From NCBI GenBank assembly GCA_900551945.1, contig URYE01000064.1, positions 1 through 16,823 on the forward strand: 16,823 bases of DNA, in the 5' to 3' direction. Positions 6,694 to 14,987 of this stretch are shown piece by piece. Positions within the stretch are counted from its first letter, which is position 1; each line of letters starts with the position of its first letter. The notes beneath the pieces were generated by a model. The model was given only the letters and a program-made list of their open reading frames with translations. It was not told the origin of the DNA and made no database searches. The position numbers were made by a program, and so were the translations under genes. The stretch is from an uncultured Eubacterium sp. (GTDB taxonomy: Bacteria > Bacillota > Clostridia > Lachnospirales > Lachnospiraceae).

Positions 6694-7370
6694 TTAATAT
6701 TAATACTCTCTCCATTTTTTACTTGATAATCATAATAATTACCATTTTCAAGTGTAGACATAATCGCCATAATTGTTCCCCCATGCACCACACACGCAAC
6801 ATTAATTTCAGCAAATTCAATATTAGCTGATAAACTATAACTATCTTCACACTTCTTACTATCACTACGACAAGCAACTATCAAATCAAACTTACTATTA
6901 TCATTAATAATCTCATTATCAACGTCAACATCACTACTAATACTATTAAATATATACTTTATCATTTTATCAAACCCACTCATACAACGGCTAATAAACT
7001 GACTTTGACTTTCTCCATCTGGAAATGGTAACGTTCCATTGCTGTCAATCCATTTCTGATAGTAAGTATCATTTTTTAAATCATTATAGTTTTTCATCTC
7101 AAACTTGCCAAAATTCATTTCTGTAAACTCGTCAATTATTGTATATGGCACATTGGTAAATAATATATCACAAGTTCGTCTGCACCTTAACATAGGGCTA
7201 CAAAACAGATAATCAATCTTTCCAAACTTATGGGTACTATACAACTTTTTAAGCTCTAATATACCATCATTTGATAAATCTTCATCTGTCCTACCTATAT
7301 ATCGCTTTTCTTTATTAGCAGGAACTTCTCCATGTCTTATAAATGTAAGCTTAATCACAATATTTTTCAT
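6675..7370 (-). CDS. cobC: Histidine phosphatase, CobC-like (probable alpha-ribazole phosphatase)
   Basis: The protein belongs to the phosphoglycerate-mutase-like histidine phosphatase superfamily: FIRHGE (10-15) with the phospho-accepting His13, SPMLRCRRT (58-66), EMNFGKFE (84-91) and CVVHGG (193-198) with the second catalytic His196. CobC removes the phosphate from alpha-ribazole 5'-phosphate or cobalamin 5'-phosphate late in nucleotide-loop assembly. The role here is inferred from the N-terminal RHGEVPANKEKRYIGRTD pattern and the cobalamin neighbours; another small-molecule phosphatase is possible. At 231 residues it is longer than the usual ~200 because of an acidic, Asp/Asn/Ser-rich insertion at about 143-190. 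Its ATG shares one base with the stop of the nitroreductase gene (TAATG), indicating translational coupling. Confidence 0.8.
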   Translation of the reverse strand: MKNIVIKLTFIRHGEVPANKEKRYIGRTDEDLSNDGILELKKLYSTHKFGKIDYLFCSPMLRCRRTCDILFTNVPYTIIDEFTEMNFGKFEMKNYNDLKNDTYYQKWIDSNGTLPFPDGESQSQFISRCMSGFDKMIKYIFNSISSDVDVDNEIINDNSKFDLIVACRSDSKKCEDSYSLSANIEFAEINVACVVHGGTIMAIMSTLENGNYYDYQVKNGESINIKLKTYL

Positions 7371-7891
7371 TATTCAATAAATGCTGTTTCTCCAACAACC
7401 TGCTTTTCACTAACTACAAAATCATCAGCTTTATAACCTAATGCCGCAATTCCATATACAATGTGATTAGAAGGAATACCAAATTCATCAAGTACTGCAC
7501 GAACTTCCTTATTGTCACATATTCCATGAAGTTGATTAATCCACACTGAACCTATTCCATAAGAATTAGCCGCAAGGAAAATATTTTCAAGCGCACAAGC
7601 ATTGTCTTCTTTACCCCAAGCACTTTCTTTTTCATTAGATGGAATAATAAGAGCTACTGGATTATACATATTATAGCCATCACGACCTAACACATCACCT
7701 ACAACCTTACAAAGCTTCTTAATAGCTTCTTCATTAGTAACTACTGTAAACTTCCAAGTCTTTTTGCCCATTCCACTAGGTGCATGAAGCCCAGTAAGCA
7801 CAAGCTCTTCTAAAATACTCTTATCAATCTTCTTATCAGAAAACTTTCTTATACTTCTTCTACTAATAATATTACTAATAACTTCGTTCAT
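7370..7891 (-). CDS. Nitroreductase-family flavoprotein
   Basis: This 173-residue protein has the compact nitroreductase fold signature: RRSIRKF (11-17, FMN phosphate contact), APSGMGKKTWKF (37-48, where many relatives have N-x-Q-P-W), YGIGSVWI (111-118) and GIAALGY (147-153). Such enzymes use FMN and NAD(P)H and usually work as dimers; natural substrate unknown. The ATG at 7891 has AAAGGA seven bases upstream; an alternative upstream start would add 11 residues and lacks a site. It is the first gene of a two-gene unit with the CobC-like phosphatase, sharing a TAATG junction. It is shorter than BluB and I see no reason to call it the dimethylbenzimidazole synthase, though BluB is from this superfamily. 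Confidence 0.9.
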   Translation of the reverse strand: MNEVISNIISRRSIRKFSDKKIDKSILEELVLTGLHAPSGMGKKTWKFTVVTNEEAIKKLCKVVGDVLGRDGYNMYNPVALIIPSNEKESAWGKEDNACALENIFLAANSYGIGSVWINQLHGICDNKEVRAVLDEFGIPSNHIVYGIAALGYKADDFVVSEKQVVGETAFIE

Positions 7892-7957
7892 AACACAGTC
7901 CTTTCTACACATAACTACTAACAAATATTTAGTATTTATAAGTTACTTTATTATTTA

Positions 7958-7986
7958 ATTATAACATCTTTTTATTTTATAAACAA
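7958..7986 (-). promoter_or_regulatory. Promoter for the nitroreductase-cobC unit
   Basis: On the minus strand a perfect TATAAT (7958-7963) follows TTGTTT (7981-7986, matching TTG of the -35 consensus) with a 17-base spacer. The predicted start is near 7951, about 60 bases upstream of the ATG at 7891. It lies in the 171-bp gap after hemL, suggesting the two-gene unit is transcribed apart from the hem genes. No convincing hemL terminator is visible in the same gap. Confidence 0.55.
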
Positions 7987-8062
7987 CAAAAACATATTCC
8001 ATACAAATATCACTTCAAAAAACAAAATGTAGTGGTCAAAGTTAAATTAGTGTGAAAATAAA

Positions 8063-9343
8063 TTACTTAAAATAATTTTCTATATCAGCTAATGTCTTAT
8101 CTATATCACTCTCTGTATGTGCCGCAGATACGAAAATAGACTCAAACTGACTAGGGCCAAAATAATTACCATTAGAAAGCATATAATTAAAATACTTGGC
8201 AAATGCCTGTGTATCAGATGTCTTAGCTGATGTGTAATCAACTACATCTTTATCTGTAAAGAATATACAAGCAAGCGAACCAACTCCTGTCACCTTATAA
8301 GAACGTCCAGCCTTTTCAATAATATTTTTAGCACCACTTCTTAATCTTTCACCTAATGCAAAAGTTTTCTCATAAACTTCAGGACAACTTCTTAATATCT
8401 TAAGCTGTGTAATACCTGCTGCCATAGCCACAGGATTACCACTCAATGTTCCTGCTTGATATACCGAACCAACTGGCGATACAACCTGCATAACATCTTT
8501 TCTTCCACCATAAGCTCCAACTGGCATACCACCACCTATTATCTTACCATAGGTAATAAGGTCTGGCTTAATGTCAAAATATCCACTAGCCCCCGTAAGC
8601 CCTAATCTAAAACCAGTTATTACTTCATCAAAAATAAGAAGTGCGTTATTTTCATCACAAAGTTGTCTAAGTCCTTTAATGAAGTCCTCCTTTGGAAGCA
8701 CAACCCCCATATTAGCCGCTACGGGTTCAACAATAACACAAGCTATTTCGTTTTTATTTTCTTCAAAAAGCTTTCTTACACTTTCAATATCATTGTATAC
8801 GGCTGTAAGTGTATCCTTAACACAATTAGCAGGTACACCACTACTGTCAGGTATTCCCGCTGTCATAACACCACTTCCTGCCTTTACAAGAAGCGCATCT
8901 GAATGACCATGATAATTTCCTTCAAACTTAATAAATTTATTTTTTCCCGTAAAACCTCTTGCTGTACGAATAGCACTCATTACGGCTTCTGTTCCAGAAT
9001 TAACCATTCTTACCATTTCAAGTGCAGGAACAATATCACACATAAGCTGTGCCATCTCAACTTCAAGCTGTGTTGCCGCACCATAACTTATTCCTTTTTC
9101 TATCTGCTTAGTAATTGCTTCAACTACACGTTCATCATTGTGACCTAGTATCATAGGCCCCCAAGAGCCAATATAATCTATGTATTTATTGCCATCAACA
9201 TCTGTAATATACTGTCCCTTTGCACTGTCAATAAATACAGGCTGTCCACCTACTGGGCCAAATGCTCTTACAGGACTATTTACACCACCTGGCATAAGCT
9301 CAACTGCTTTTTCAAATAATTCTTTTGACTTAGTTGTAACCAT
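8063..9343 (-). CDS. hemL: Glutamate-1-semialdehyde 2,1-aminomutase HemL
   Basis: HemL is a cytosolic PLP enzyme that converts glutamate-1-semialdehyde to 5-aminolevulinate, the second step after HemA in the C5 route. The 426-residue length is standard. Evidence includes PGGVNSPVRAF (18-28), NSGTEAVMSAIRTARG (115-130), the PLP-ring Asp in IFDEVITGFR (237-246) and the Schiff-base Lys267 in YGKIIGGGMPVGAYGG. The ATG at 9343 is preceded by AGAGGTG six bases upstream; the longer version from TTG at 9364 would overlap hemB and add seven non-conserved residues. It lies 13 bases after hemB and should be co-transcribed with it. It is the last gene of the tetrapyrrole run. Confidence 0.97.
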   Translation of the reverse strand: MVTTKSKELFEKAVELMPGGVNSPVRAFGPVGGQPVFIDSAKGQYITDVDGNKYIDYIGSWGPMILGHNDERVVEAITKQIEKGISYGAATQLEVEMAQLMCDIVPALEMVRMVNSGTEAVMSAIRTARGFTGKNKFIKFEGNYHGHSDALLVKAGSGVMTAGIPDSSGVPANCVKDTLTAVYNDIESVRKLFEENKNEIACVIVEPVAANMGVVLPKEDFIKGLRQLCDENNALLIFDEVITGFRLGLTGASGYFDIKPDLITYGKIIGGGMPVGAYGGRKDVMQVVSPVGSVYQAGTLSGNPVAMAAGITQLKILRSCPEVYEKTFALGERLRSGAKNIIEKAGRSYKVTGVGSLACIFFTDKDVVDYTSAKTSDTQAFAKYFNYMLSNGNYFGPSQFESIFVSAAHTESDIDKTLADIENYFK

Positions 9344-9356
9344 TTTCACACCTCTT

Positions 9357-10340
9357 TTAACCAATATATCCTTCTTTTATATAACCTGCTATTTCCTTTG
9401 CATAATATGTTATAAGCATATCTGCTCCTGCTCTATAAAATGCTGTACTAGTTTCACACACTATTGACTTCTCATCAATATAGCCTGCTGCCGCTGCTGC
9501 CTTTATCATAGCATACTCACCACTTACACTGTATACAGCAAGTGGTTGTGTATAAGTATTAGCAACTTCTCTTACAACATCAAGATAAGAAAGCGCAGGC
9601 TTTACCATAATAATATCTGCGCCTTCATCAATGTCAAGACCTGCTTCTCTTATTGCTTCTCTCCTATTGTGATAATCCATCTGATATCCTTTTCTATCTC
9701 CAAATTCAGGAGCTGAACCTGCTGCTTCTCTAAATGGGCCATAAAATGCAGACGAATACTTAACAGAATATGCCATAATAGGAATGTTAATAAGACCATT
9801 TTCATCAAGTTTATTTCTTATTGCTAAAACACGACCGTCCATCATATCAGATGGGGCTACCATATCAGCACCTGCCTGAGCATGAGAAAGGGCAACCTTT
9901 GAAAGCACATCAAGAGTCTTATCGTTGTCAACTTCCTTACCATGAAGTATACCACAGTGACCATGCGAAGTATATTCACACATACACACATCAGTTATAC
10001 AGTAAAGAAGTGGATACTTTTCCTTAATAAATCTAAGTGCCTTTTGCACAATCCCCTCACTGTCCCACGCACTACTACCACATTCATCTTTATGAGCTGG
10101 AATACCAAATAAAAGAATACTCTTAACCCCAGACATACATACCTTGTCAAGTTCTTCTGAAATTCTATCAATACTATATCTGTACTGTCCAGGCATCGAA
10201 GCAATTTCTTCCTTTATATTCTCACCCTCAATAACAAATAGTGGATAAATAAGTGTGTCCGCTGACACTCTAGTTTCCCTTACCATACCCCTTATAATAG
10301 GATTTTGTCTTAATCTTCTTGGTCTTTCAATTAAATTCAT
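9357..10340 (-). CDS. hemB: Delta-aminolevulinic acid dehydratase (porphobilinogen synthase) HemB
   Basis: HemB condenses two 5-aminolevulinate molecules to porphobilinogen. At 327 residues it is of normal length and homooligomeric by family. The two active-site lysines are Lys194 in YSVKYSSAFYGPFREA and Lys247 (Schiff base) in IIMVKPALSYLDVV. The metal loop DVCMCEYTSHGHCG carries Cys119, Cys121 and Cys129, so this is the zinc-dependent type rather than the magnesium type. AAGGAT lies six bases before the ATG. A 150-bp AT-rich gap with -10-like boxes precedes it, while hemL follows 13 bases later, so hemB-hemL may have a promoter of its own in addition to read-through from upstream. Confidence 0.97.
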   Translation of the reverse strand: MNLIERPRRLRQNPIIRGMVRETRVSADTLIYPLFVIEGENIKEEIASMPGQYRYSIDRISEELDKVCMSGVKSILLFGIPAHKDECGSSAWDSEGIVQKALRFIKEKYPLLYCITDVCMCEYTSHGHCGILHGKEVDNDKTLDVLSKVALSHAQAGADMVAPSDMMDGRVLAIRNKLDENGLINIPIMAYSVKYSSAFYGPFREAAGSAPEFGDRKGYQMDYHNRREAIREAGLDIDEGADIIMVKPALSYLDVVREVANTYTQPLAVYSVSGEYAMIKAAAAAGYIDEKSIVCETSTAFYRAGADMLITYYAKEIAGYIKEGYIG

Positions 10341-10422
10341 AACTTTATCCTTTCTTAAAATTTATAACAAACTAACCACATTAAATTTTCATATCTTGAA
10401 CTTCAATATATTTATTTAAAAT

Positions 10423-10434
10423 ATTATAATTATA
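10423..10434 (-). promoter_or_regulatory. Tandem TATAAT boxes upstream of hemB, possible promoter
   Basis: Two abutting perfect TATAAT hexamers (10429-10434 and 10423-10428, minus strand) lie about 80-95 bases upstream of hemB in the 150-bp gap after cobA-hemD. No good -35 element sits 16-18 bases upstream of either; TTGCAG is 15 bases from one of them. Given the AT richness this is only a weak suggestion of an internal promoter for hemB-hemL. Confidence 0.25.
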
Positions 10435-10490
10435 ATATATTTTCTGCAATCTAAAGTTACAAAATATGCAAATTCAAGATTACATAACAT

Positions 10491-12050
10491 CTACTGCTTT
10501 AATACAACATCTATCATGCTATCAATCTCAGCTTTATCAGAAATCGTAATATTCATACCATATTTACTAGCTTCTTTAGCCGTTTGCGCACCAATACACA
10601 CAGCATTTATCCTTGTAAAATCAACCTTTGGCAAAGCATTTACAAAGCCTTTTACTGTCGAACCACTTGTAAACATCACATAGTCAATCTCGTTATTTTG
10701 AAAGGTTTCATACATTTTATCAGTAATGTGACTATTTTTTTCATAAATAGTTCTATACACAGCTATATCCTTATATGTAATATTTTTCTTATCAAATACC
10801 TTATTAATATCTACAGAACCCTCCATTGCTCTAAAGATATAAACAGTTCCATCTTTTCCTTGTCCATTTTTCCAATTCTTTGCAATAACATTTCCTAAAT
10901 CATACGCCGAATAAACATTTGGCATATATTCAGCATAAATGCCATACTTAGCAAGCGCATTATAAGTTCCACTTCCCAAAACAGCAAATGTAAGATTTTT
11001 ATTGGCTAGTAAATGTCTTATATCTTTTTTAAGAAGCCTTAATATATCAAAGAAATGTTCAACACCTCTTGGACTTGTAAATGAAATACAATCCTGCTTA
11101 TTAGATGCTTGTATATCGTCTATAGCTTCACTTACAACTGCTAAATTATGCGCTCTATTACTTTCACTGTTATTTTCAATTCCTACCGTCTTTATCGTTG
11201 GAAATTCAATTACTTGCGCTCCTAACTTTTTAAGTCGCATTGCTAATTTTGAAGCACTATTTTCAGGTCGAGTTACAACGATTTGCTTGCCAAATAACGG
11301 TAACTTCTCAAACCATGTAAATTCATCAGAAAGCGCACACACCTTTCCAACAATAATAATAGCTGGACTTTGTATATTATTTTTATCTGCTGTTTCTTTT
11401 AACTTAGAAATACTAGCTAATACTTTTCTTTGCCTGCAAGTAGTTCCTTTCTCAAGTACAGCCGCTGGCATATCAGGGTTCATTCCTGCATTTATAAGAC
11501 CTGTGCAAATAGCTTCAAGCGAAGCTACTCCCATTAAAAATACAAGTGTACCATTTATATCAACAAGCGAATTAAAATCAATATTTAATTCTTGCCCTTG
11601 CCTTTTATGCCCTGTAATAACATGAAACGAAGATGTATAATCTCTATGCGTAACAGGTATTCCATTATATGTTGCAACTGCAATGGATGAAGTAATTCCG
11701 GGGATTACTTCATAAGGTATGTCATTCTTAGCTAAAAGTTCTAATTCTTCGCCACCTCTGCCAAACACAAAAGGGTCGCCCCCCTTTAATCTTACAACGT
11801 GCTTACCTTGCAATGCTTTCTCCACTAGAAGCTTGTTGATATCCTCCTGCTTCATAAGATGGTGACTTGAACGCTTACCTGCATTGATAAGCTCTGCTTC
11901 TTGTGGCAAAAGGCAAAGAATTTCCATACTTATTAATGCGTCATATATAATAACATCTGCCAGATTAATTACATCTATAGCTTTTCTTGTAAGAAGCTCT
12001 CTATCCCCCGGACCTGCTCCTACAAGCCATACTTTTCCCTTATTACTCAT
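10491..12050 (-). CDS. cobA-hemD: CobA-HemD fusion: uroporphyrinogen-III C-methyltransferase / uroporphyrinogen-III synthase
   Basis: The N-terminal half (residues ~4-245) is an SAM-dependent uroporphyrinogen-III methyltransferase making precorrin-2: VGAGPGD (9-15), VRLKGGDPFVFGRGGEE (86-102), IPGITSSIAVATYNGIPVTHR (split at 116-124 and 125-136) and VITGHK (144-149). The C-terminal half (~250-519) is HemD, which cyclises hydroxymethylbilane with D-ring inversion: LFGKQIVVTRP, FTSPRGVEHFF and MFTSGSTVKGF. This fusion is common in Clostridia and related anaerobes and channels hydroxymethylbilane straight to the corrinoid/siroheme branch. I chose the ATG at 12050 because homologues begin at the GKVWLVGAGPGD strand; its Shine-Dalgarno AAGGAG (12065-12070) is 14 bases away, rather far. 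A GTG at 12086 would add 12 residues. No precorrin-2 dehydrogenase domain is present. Confidence 0.95.
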   Translation of the reverse strand: MSNKGKVWLVGAGPGDRELLTRKAIDVINLADVIIYDALISMEILCLLPQEAELINAGKRSSHHLMKQEDINKLLVEKALQGKHVVRLKGGDPFVFGRGGEELELLAKNDIPYEVIPGITSSIAVATYNGIPVTHRDYTSSFHVITGHKRQGQELNIDFNSLVDINGTLVFLMGVASLEAICTGLINAGMNPDMPAAVLEKGTTCRQRKVLASISKLKETADKNNIQSPAIIIVGKVCALSDEFTWFEKLPLFGKQIVVTRPENSASKLAMRLKKLGAQVIEFPTIKTVGIENNSESNRAHNLAVVSEAIDDIQASNKQDCISFTSPRGVEHFFDILRLLKKDIRHLLANKNLTFAVLGSGTYNALAKYGIYAEYMPNVYSAYDLGNVIAKNWKNGQGKDGTVYIFRAMEGSVDINKVFDKKNITYKDIAVYRTIYEKNSHITDKMYETFQNNEIDYVMFTSGSTVKGFVNALPKVDFTRINAVCIGAQTAKEASKYGMNITISDKAEIDSMIDVVLKQ

Positions 12051-12092
12051 ACCTGCTGACTTTACTCCTTTCTGACAACTTTTCACTCTAAA

Positions 12093-12974
12093 TTAATGAA
12101 TGTTTTTTAATTCAAATGCTAACTTCTCGCCTATTTTTTGTGCTTCATTAACATTTCCTTTTTTAATACCTGTGTAGTATTCTTTTGTTTCTTCATTGTA
12201 ATACAAGCCTCTTAATACAAGGTCTTGCCCTTGTATCTTAGCATAAGCGGCTATTGGGGAACTACAACCACCGTCTAACGTAGCAGTAAATGCTCTTTCT
12301 GCCGTAGCTGCTATATAGGAATTATTATCAATTACATTTTCTAAAAATGAACAGTCCATATCACGCCTTGCTTGTATTGCAAGAATACCTTGACCGCAAG
12401 CTGGAATTACTTCATCTACTTCAAACACACGACTAATACAATTAGTCATTCCTAACCTTTTAAGCCCTGCCATAGCAAGAACAGTAGCGCAATAATCCTG
12501 TGTTTCAAGCTTATTTAAACGTGTCTGTACATTCCCCCTTATGCCTTTAAACTTTGCATTAGGGTACATTTTTTGAAGCTGTATTTCACGCCTTTTGCTC
12601 GATGTACCAATAATACCACTTTCAAAGCTATTTTCACAGCCTGCCTTTATAATCATTACATCTCTTGCGTCTTCCCTTTTAGAATATCCTACCACTGGAA
12701 TATCTGGATTAACCTGCATTGGCAAATCTTTAAGACTGTGTATCGCAATATCTATTTTACCATCAAGAAGTGCTTTATCTAACTCCTTTACAAATAGTCC
12801 TTTTCCGCCTATCTTATCAAGGCTTCTATCAAGTATCTTGTCACCTGTTGTTTTCATTGTAATTAATTCAAGCTCAACGTCGGGATTAGCTTTTTTAATC
12901 TCGTCTAATACAAGCATAGTCTGAGCTATTGCTAATTTACTATCACGACTCCCTACACGTATATGTTTTTTCAT
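12093..12974 (-). CDS. hemC: Hydroxymethylbilane synthase (porphobilinogen deaminase) HemC
   Basis: HemC polymerises four porphobilinogens to hydroxymethylbilane on a covalently bound dipyrromethane cofactor. The 293-residue protein carries RVGSRDSKLAIAQT (6-19), IAIHSLKDLP (77-86) with catalytic Asp83, the Arg-rich GTSSKRR (123-129) and GIRGNVQTRL (144-153), and the cofactor-attaching Cys237 in LDGGCSSPIAAYA. AAGGAAG stands before the ATG. It is 19 bases downstream of hemA and about 42 bases upstream of the cobA-hemD start, in one operon. Confidence 0.97.
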   Translation of the reverse strand: MKKHIRVGSRDSKLAIAQTMLVLDEIKKANPDVELELITMKTTGDKILDRSLDKIGGKGLFVKELDKALLDGKIDIAIHSLKDLPMQVNPDIPVVGYSKREDARDVMIIKAGCENSFESGIIGTSSKRREIQLQKMYPNAKFKGIRGNVQTRLNKLETQDYCATVLAMAGLKRLGMTNCISRVFEVDEVIPACGQGILAIQARRDMDCSFLENVIDNNSYIAATAERAFTATLDGGCSSPIAAYAKIQGQDLVLRGLYYNEETKEYYTGIKKGNVNEAQKIGEKLAFELKNIH

Positions 12975-12993
12975 AAATAATCTTCCTTTTTAA

Positions 12994-14217
12994 TTATTTG
13001 CTTTCAAAGTCTTGTCTAAATGCTTCAATACAAGCTGTCCAATATTCCTTCGGCAAATGTTTTTTCAAATTGTAAAGCATTGATGTAATGGTTCTTTTAG
13101 TTCCATCACTGATAATACTTTCAAGGTCATCATTTCCATTTTCTATATCTGACTTAATATCCTTTTCTATACGACTATAAGTTATTGTGCCTGCAACTTC
13201 ACCTATTGCTTGTATAACATCTATATACTGCTTTACATCTTCATCAGAATAAAAACGCCTTTTATATTCTTCGATAATATTTTCTGCCTGCACTACTGCT
13301 TCATTGTCAATTCCTGTATTAACACCGCCAAGATTATCTATATCATACATCTTGATATTAGGATTTTGTGAAAATTCTTCTGAAATATCATGTGGTACTG
13401 CCAAATCTGCCATTACACGAAATCTTCCATCTTCAAGAAGGTGATGACACTCACTATACTTTATTGTATAATGTGGGCTTGTTGTTGCACTTATTATAAT
13501 GTCAAAGTCTTTTAATATACTATATCTATCTCTATAATCAATTATTTTACAACCCTCTGGTACATTTACCTTTTTTGTTTTATAATTTCTTATAGTAACA
13601 GTCACTAACGCCCCCTGCTTTACCATAAATTCTGAAGCTAGTTGACCTATCTGACCATTTCCTATTACTATACACTTCTTATCCTTAAGCGTATCAAAAT
13701 CTTTATCAAGAACATTTTTTAACTCTTGTATAACAGATGCCTCAACAGCACTTAACCTTACTGTTGACTTAACCTTTTTGGCTGCTGTAATTGCCATTTT
13801 AAAGAGCCTTTCAAGCACTGGGTCTGTCGCATTGCTTTCTCTTGCAAGGGTAAGCGAATTTTTAACTTGTGTTATAATCTGGTCTTCGCCAAATATCTTA
13901 GACTTCATTCCACACGCCAGTTTAAATAAATGGTCTACAACTTCTGTATCTTCTCTTTCCGTCATATACTTTGAATACGTTTCAAATGAAGCATTTCCTA
14001 AAAAACACATTTGCTCTTTTAGATTAGTAATTTTTTCAGCTGCACTTATATACAACTCCGTTCTATTACAAGTAGATATAAGTACTGCTCCACTTACATT
14101 CATATTTTCTTTTATATATGTCAAAATGTCACTTACTGCGTGATGTTGAAATGCAAACGCCGACCTTACATGTATATCTGCATTTTCATAGTCAACACCA
14201 ATCATTTGTAATACCAT
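12994..14217 (-). CDS. hemA: Glutamyl-tRNA reductase HemA
   Basis: HemA reduces glutamyl-tRNA(Glu) to glutamate-1-semialdehyde with NADPH and commits carbon to tetrapyrroles. The 407-residue protein shows the catalytic Cys50 in LISTCNRTELY (47-57), the substrate motif HLFKLACGMKSKIFGEDQI (split at 96-104 and 105-114), the nucleotide loop IVIGNGQIG (183-191) and a helical dimerisation region at about 320-405. GGAG is about nine bases before the ATG at 14217. The NADPH domain is slightly divergent (LSAVEASVIQEL where many homologues have GAVSVSSAAVEL). It follows cbiC by 124 bases, the widest gap in the cobQ-to-cobA-hemD run, which contains a short GC-richer island (14255-14300). Confidence 0.96.
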   Translation of the reverse strand: MVLQMIGVDYENADIHVRSAFAFQHHAVSDILTYIKENMNVSGAVLISTCNRTELYISAAEKITNLKEQMCFLGNASFETYSKYMTEREDTEVVDHLFKLACGMKSKIFGEDQIITQVKNSLTLARESNATDPVLERLFKMAITAAKKVKSTVRLSAVEASVIQELKNVLDKDFDTLKDKKCIVIGNGQIGQLASEFMVKQGALVTVTIRNYKTKKVNVPEGCKIIDYRDRYSILKDFDIIISATTSPHYTIKYSECHHLLEDGRFRVMADLAVPHDISEEFSQNPNIKMYDIDNLGGVNTGIDNEAVVQAENIIEEYKRRFYSDEDVKQYIDVIQAIGEVAGTITYSRIEKDIKSDIENGNDDLESIISDGTKRTITSMLYNLKKHLPKEYWTACIEAFRQDFESK

Positions 14218-14254
14218 TTATCTTCACTCCGTTTCTTAAAAAGATATATTATCA

Positions 14255-14300
14255 AGTCATCACGATAGCCACCAAGTTCTCGTGCAATCTGCGGATTTTG
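14255..14300. other. GC-richer island in the hemA leader, possible small hairpin
   Basis: These 46 bases are close to 48% G+C by my count, in an otherwise very AT-rich 124-bp gap between cbiC and hemA. CACGA (14261-14265) and TCGTG (14280-14284) could form a five-base stem with a 14-base loop. On the minus strand an open frame reading NPQIARELGGYRDDLIIYLF runs through the island and ends inside the hemA start, but it has no start codon. It may be a gene remnant or a leader structure; nothing decides. Confidence 0.25.
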
Positions 14301-14341
14301 GTTTATTTTTCGTGTAAATAAAAGTAATATATTTAATAGTT

Positions 14342-14983
14342 TTAAATATTATATAATAACGCATTACATATAGCTGCTGCCACATTACTTCCGCCTTTTC
14401 GTCCTTTTGCAACTATATAAGGAACACCAGCCTGCATTATCAATTCCTTAGCTTGTACAACATTAACAAATCCTACTGGAACACCTATTATAGCCTTAGG
14501 CATTATCTTGCCTTCTTTTATAAGCTCATAAAGACGTATAAGTGCTGTTGGGGCATTTCCTACAGCAACAATTATATCTCTATCTATCTCACACATTTTT
14601 TCCATGCTGACTGCTGCCCTTGTAATCTGTCTTTGTGCCGCTTCTATCGCAACATCCTTATCACTCATAAAACAAAACACTTCTCCACCATACCTAGCAA
14701 GTGTCTTTTTATTAATTCCCGCCTTTGCCATTTGCGTATCAGTGACTATACATGCACCATTTTCTATAGCTTGTTTTGCAAGCTTTACAACATCTTTTGA
14801 AAAACAAAGGTTATCTGCATAATCAAAATCTGCTGAAGTATGTATTACTCTTTTAATAATTGGTTCTTCGTCTTTGTTAAATGTTCTCCCACAAAGCTCA
14901 TTTGTTAAAAGTTCAAAACTTCTTCTTTCTATTTCCTTAGGTGGTACATTTTCAAAATGTATACCATTTATTTCCTTTTCCAT
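14342..14983 (-). CDS. cbiC: Cobalt-precorrin-8 methylmutase CbiC
   Basis: CbiC moves the C-11 methyl group to C-12, converting cobalt-precorrin-8 to cobyrinic acid. The 213 residues are the family's normal size. The catalytic His48 is in RVIHTSADFDY (45-55), followed by GACIVTDTQMAKAGI (76-90), VGNAPTAL (141-148), IGVPVGFVNV (165-174) and GRKGGSNVAAAICNALL (194-210). The ATG is four bases beyond the cobQ stop codon, with AAAGGA inside the end of cobQ, so the two genes are tightly coupled. It acts two steps after CbiJ, although cbiG-cbiJ are on the other strand about 8 kb away. Confidence 0.96.
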   Translation of the reverse strand: MEKEINGIHFENVPPKEIERRSFELLTNELCGRTFNKDEEPIIKRVIHTSADFDYADNLCFSKDVVKLAKQAIENGACIVTDTQMAKAGINKKTLARYGGEVFCFMSDKDVAIEAAQRQITRAAVSMEKMCEIDRDIIVAVGNAPTALIRLYELIKEGKIMPKAIIGVPVGFVNVVQAKELIMQAGVPYIVAKGRKGGSNVAAAICNALLYNI

Positions 14984-14987
14984 ATTA

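Noticed and set aside
8000..8010. Eleven bases (CATACAAATAT) identical to part of the palindromic element
   Set aside because: The match does not extend beyond eleven AT-rich bases and lacks the partner arm, so it is not a second copy.
10393..10480. Inverted repeat ATCTTGAA / TTCAAGAT in the hemB upstream gap
   Set aside because: Eight-base arms 72 bases apart are within chance for this composition, and it has no nested structure like the element at 6481-6580.
12994..14217. Possible fusion of a precorrin-2 dehydrogenase (siroheme synthase) domain to HemA
   Set aside because: The protein ends at the normal HemA dimerisation domain with no extra Rossmann domain; the NAD-dependent oxidation step must be encoded elsewhere.
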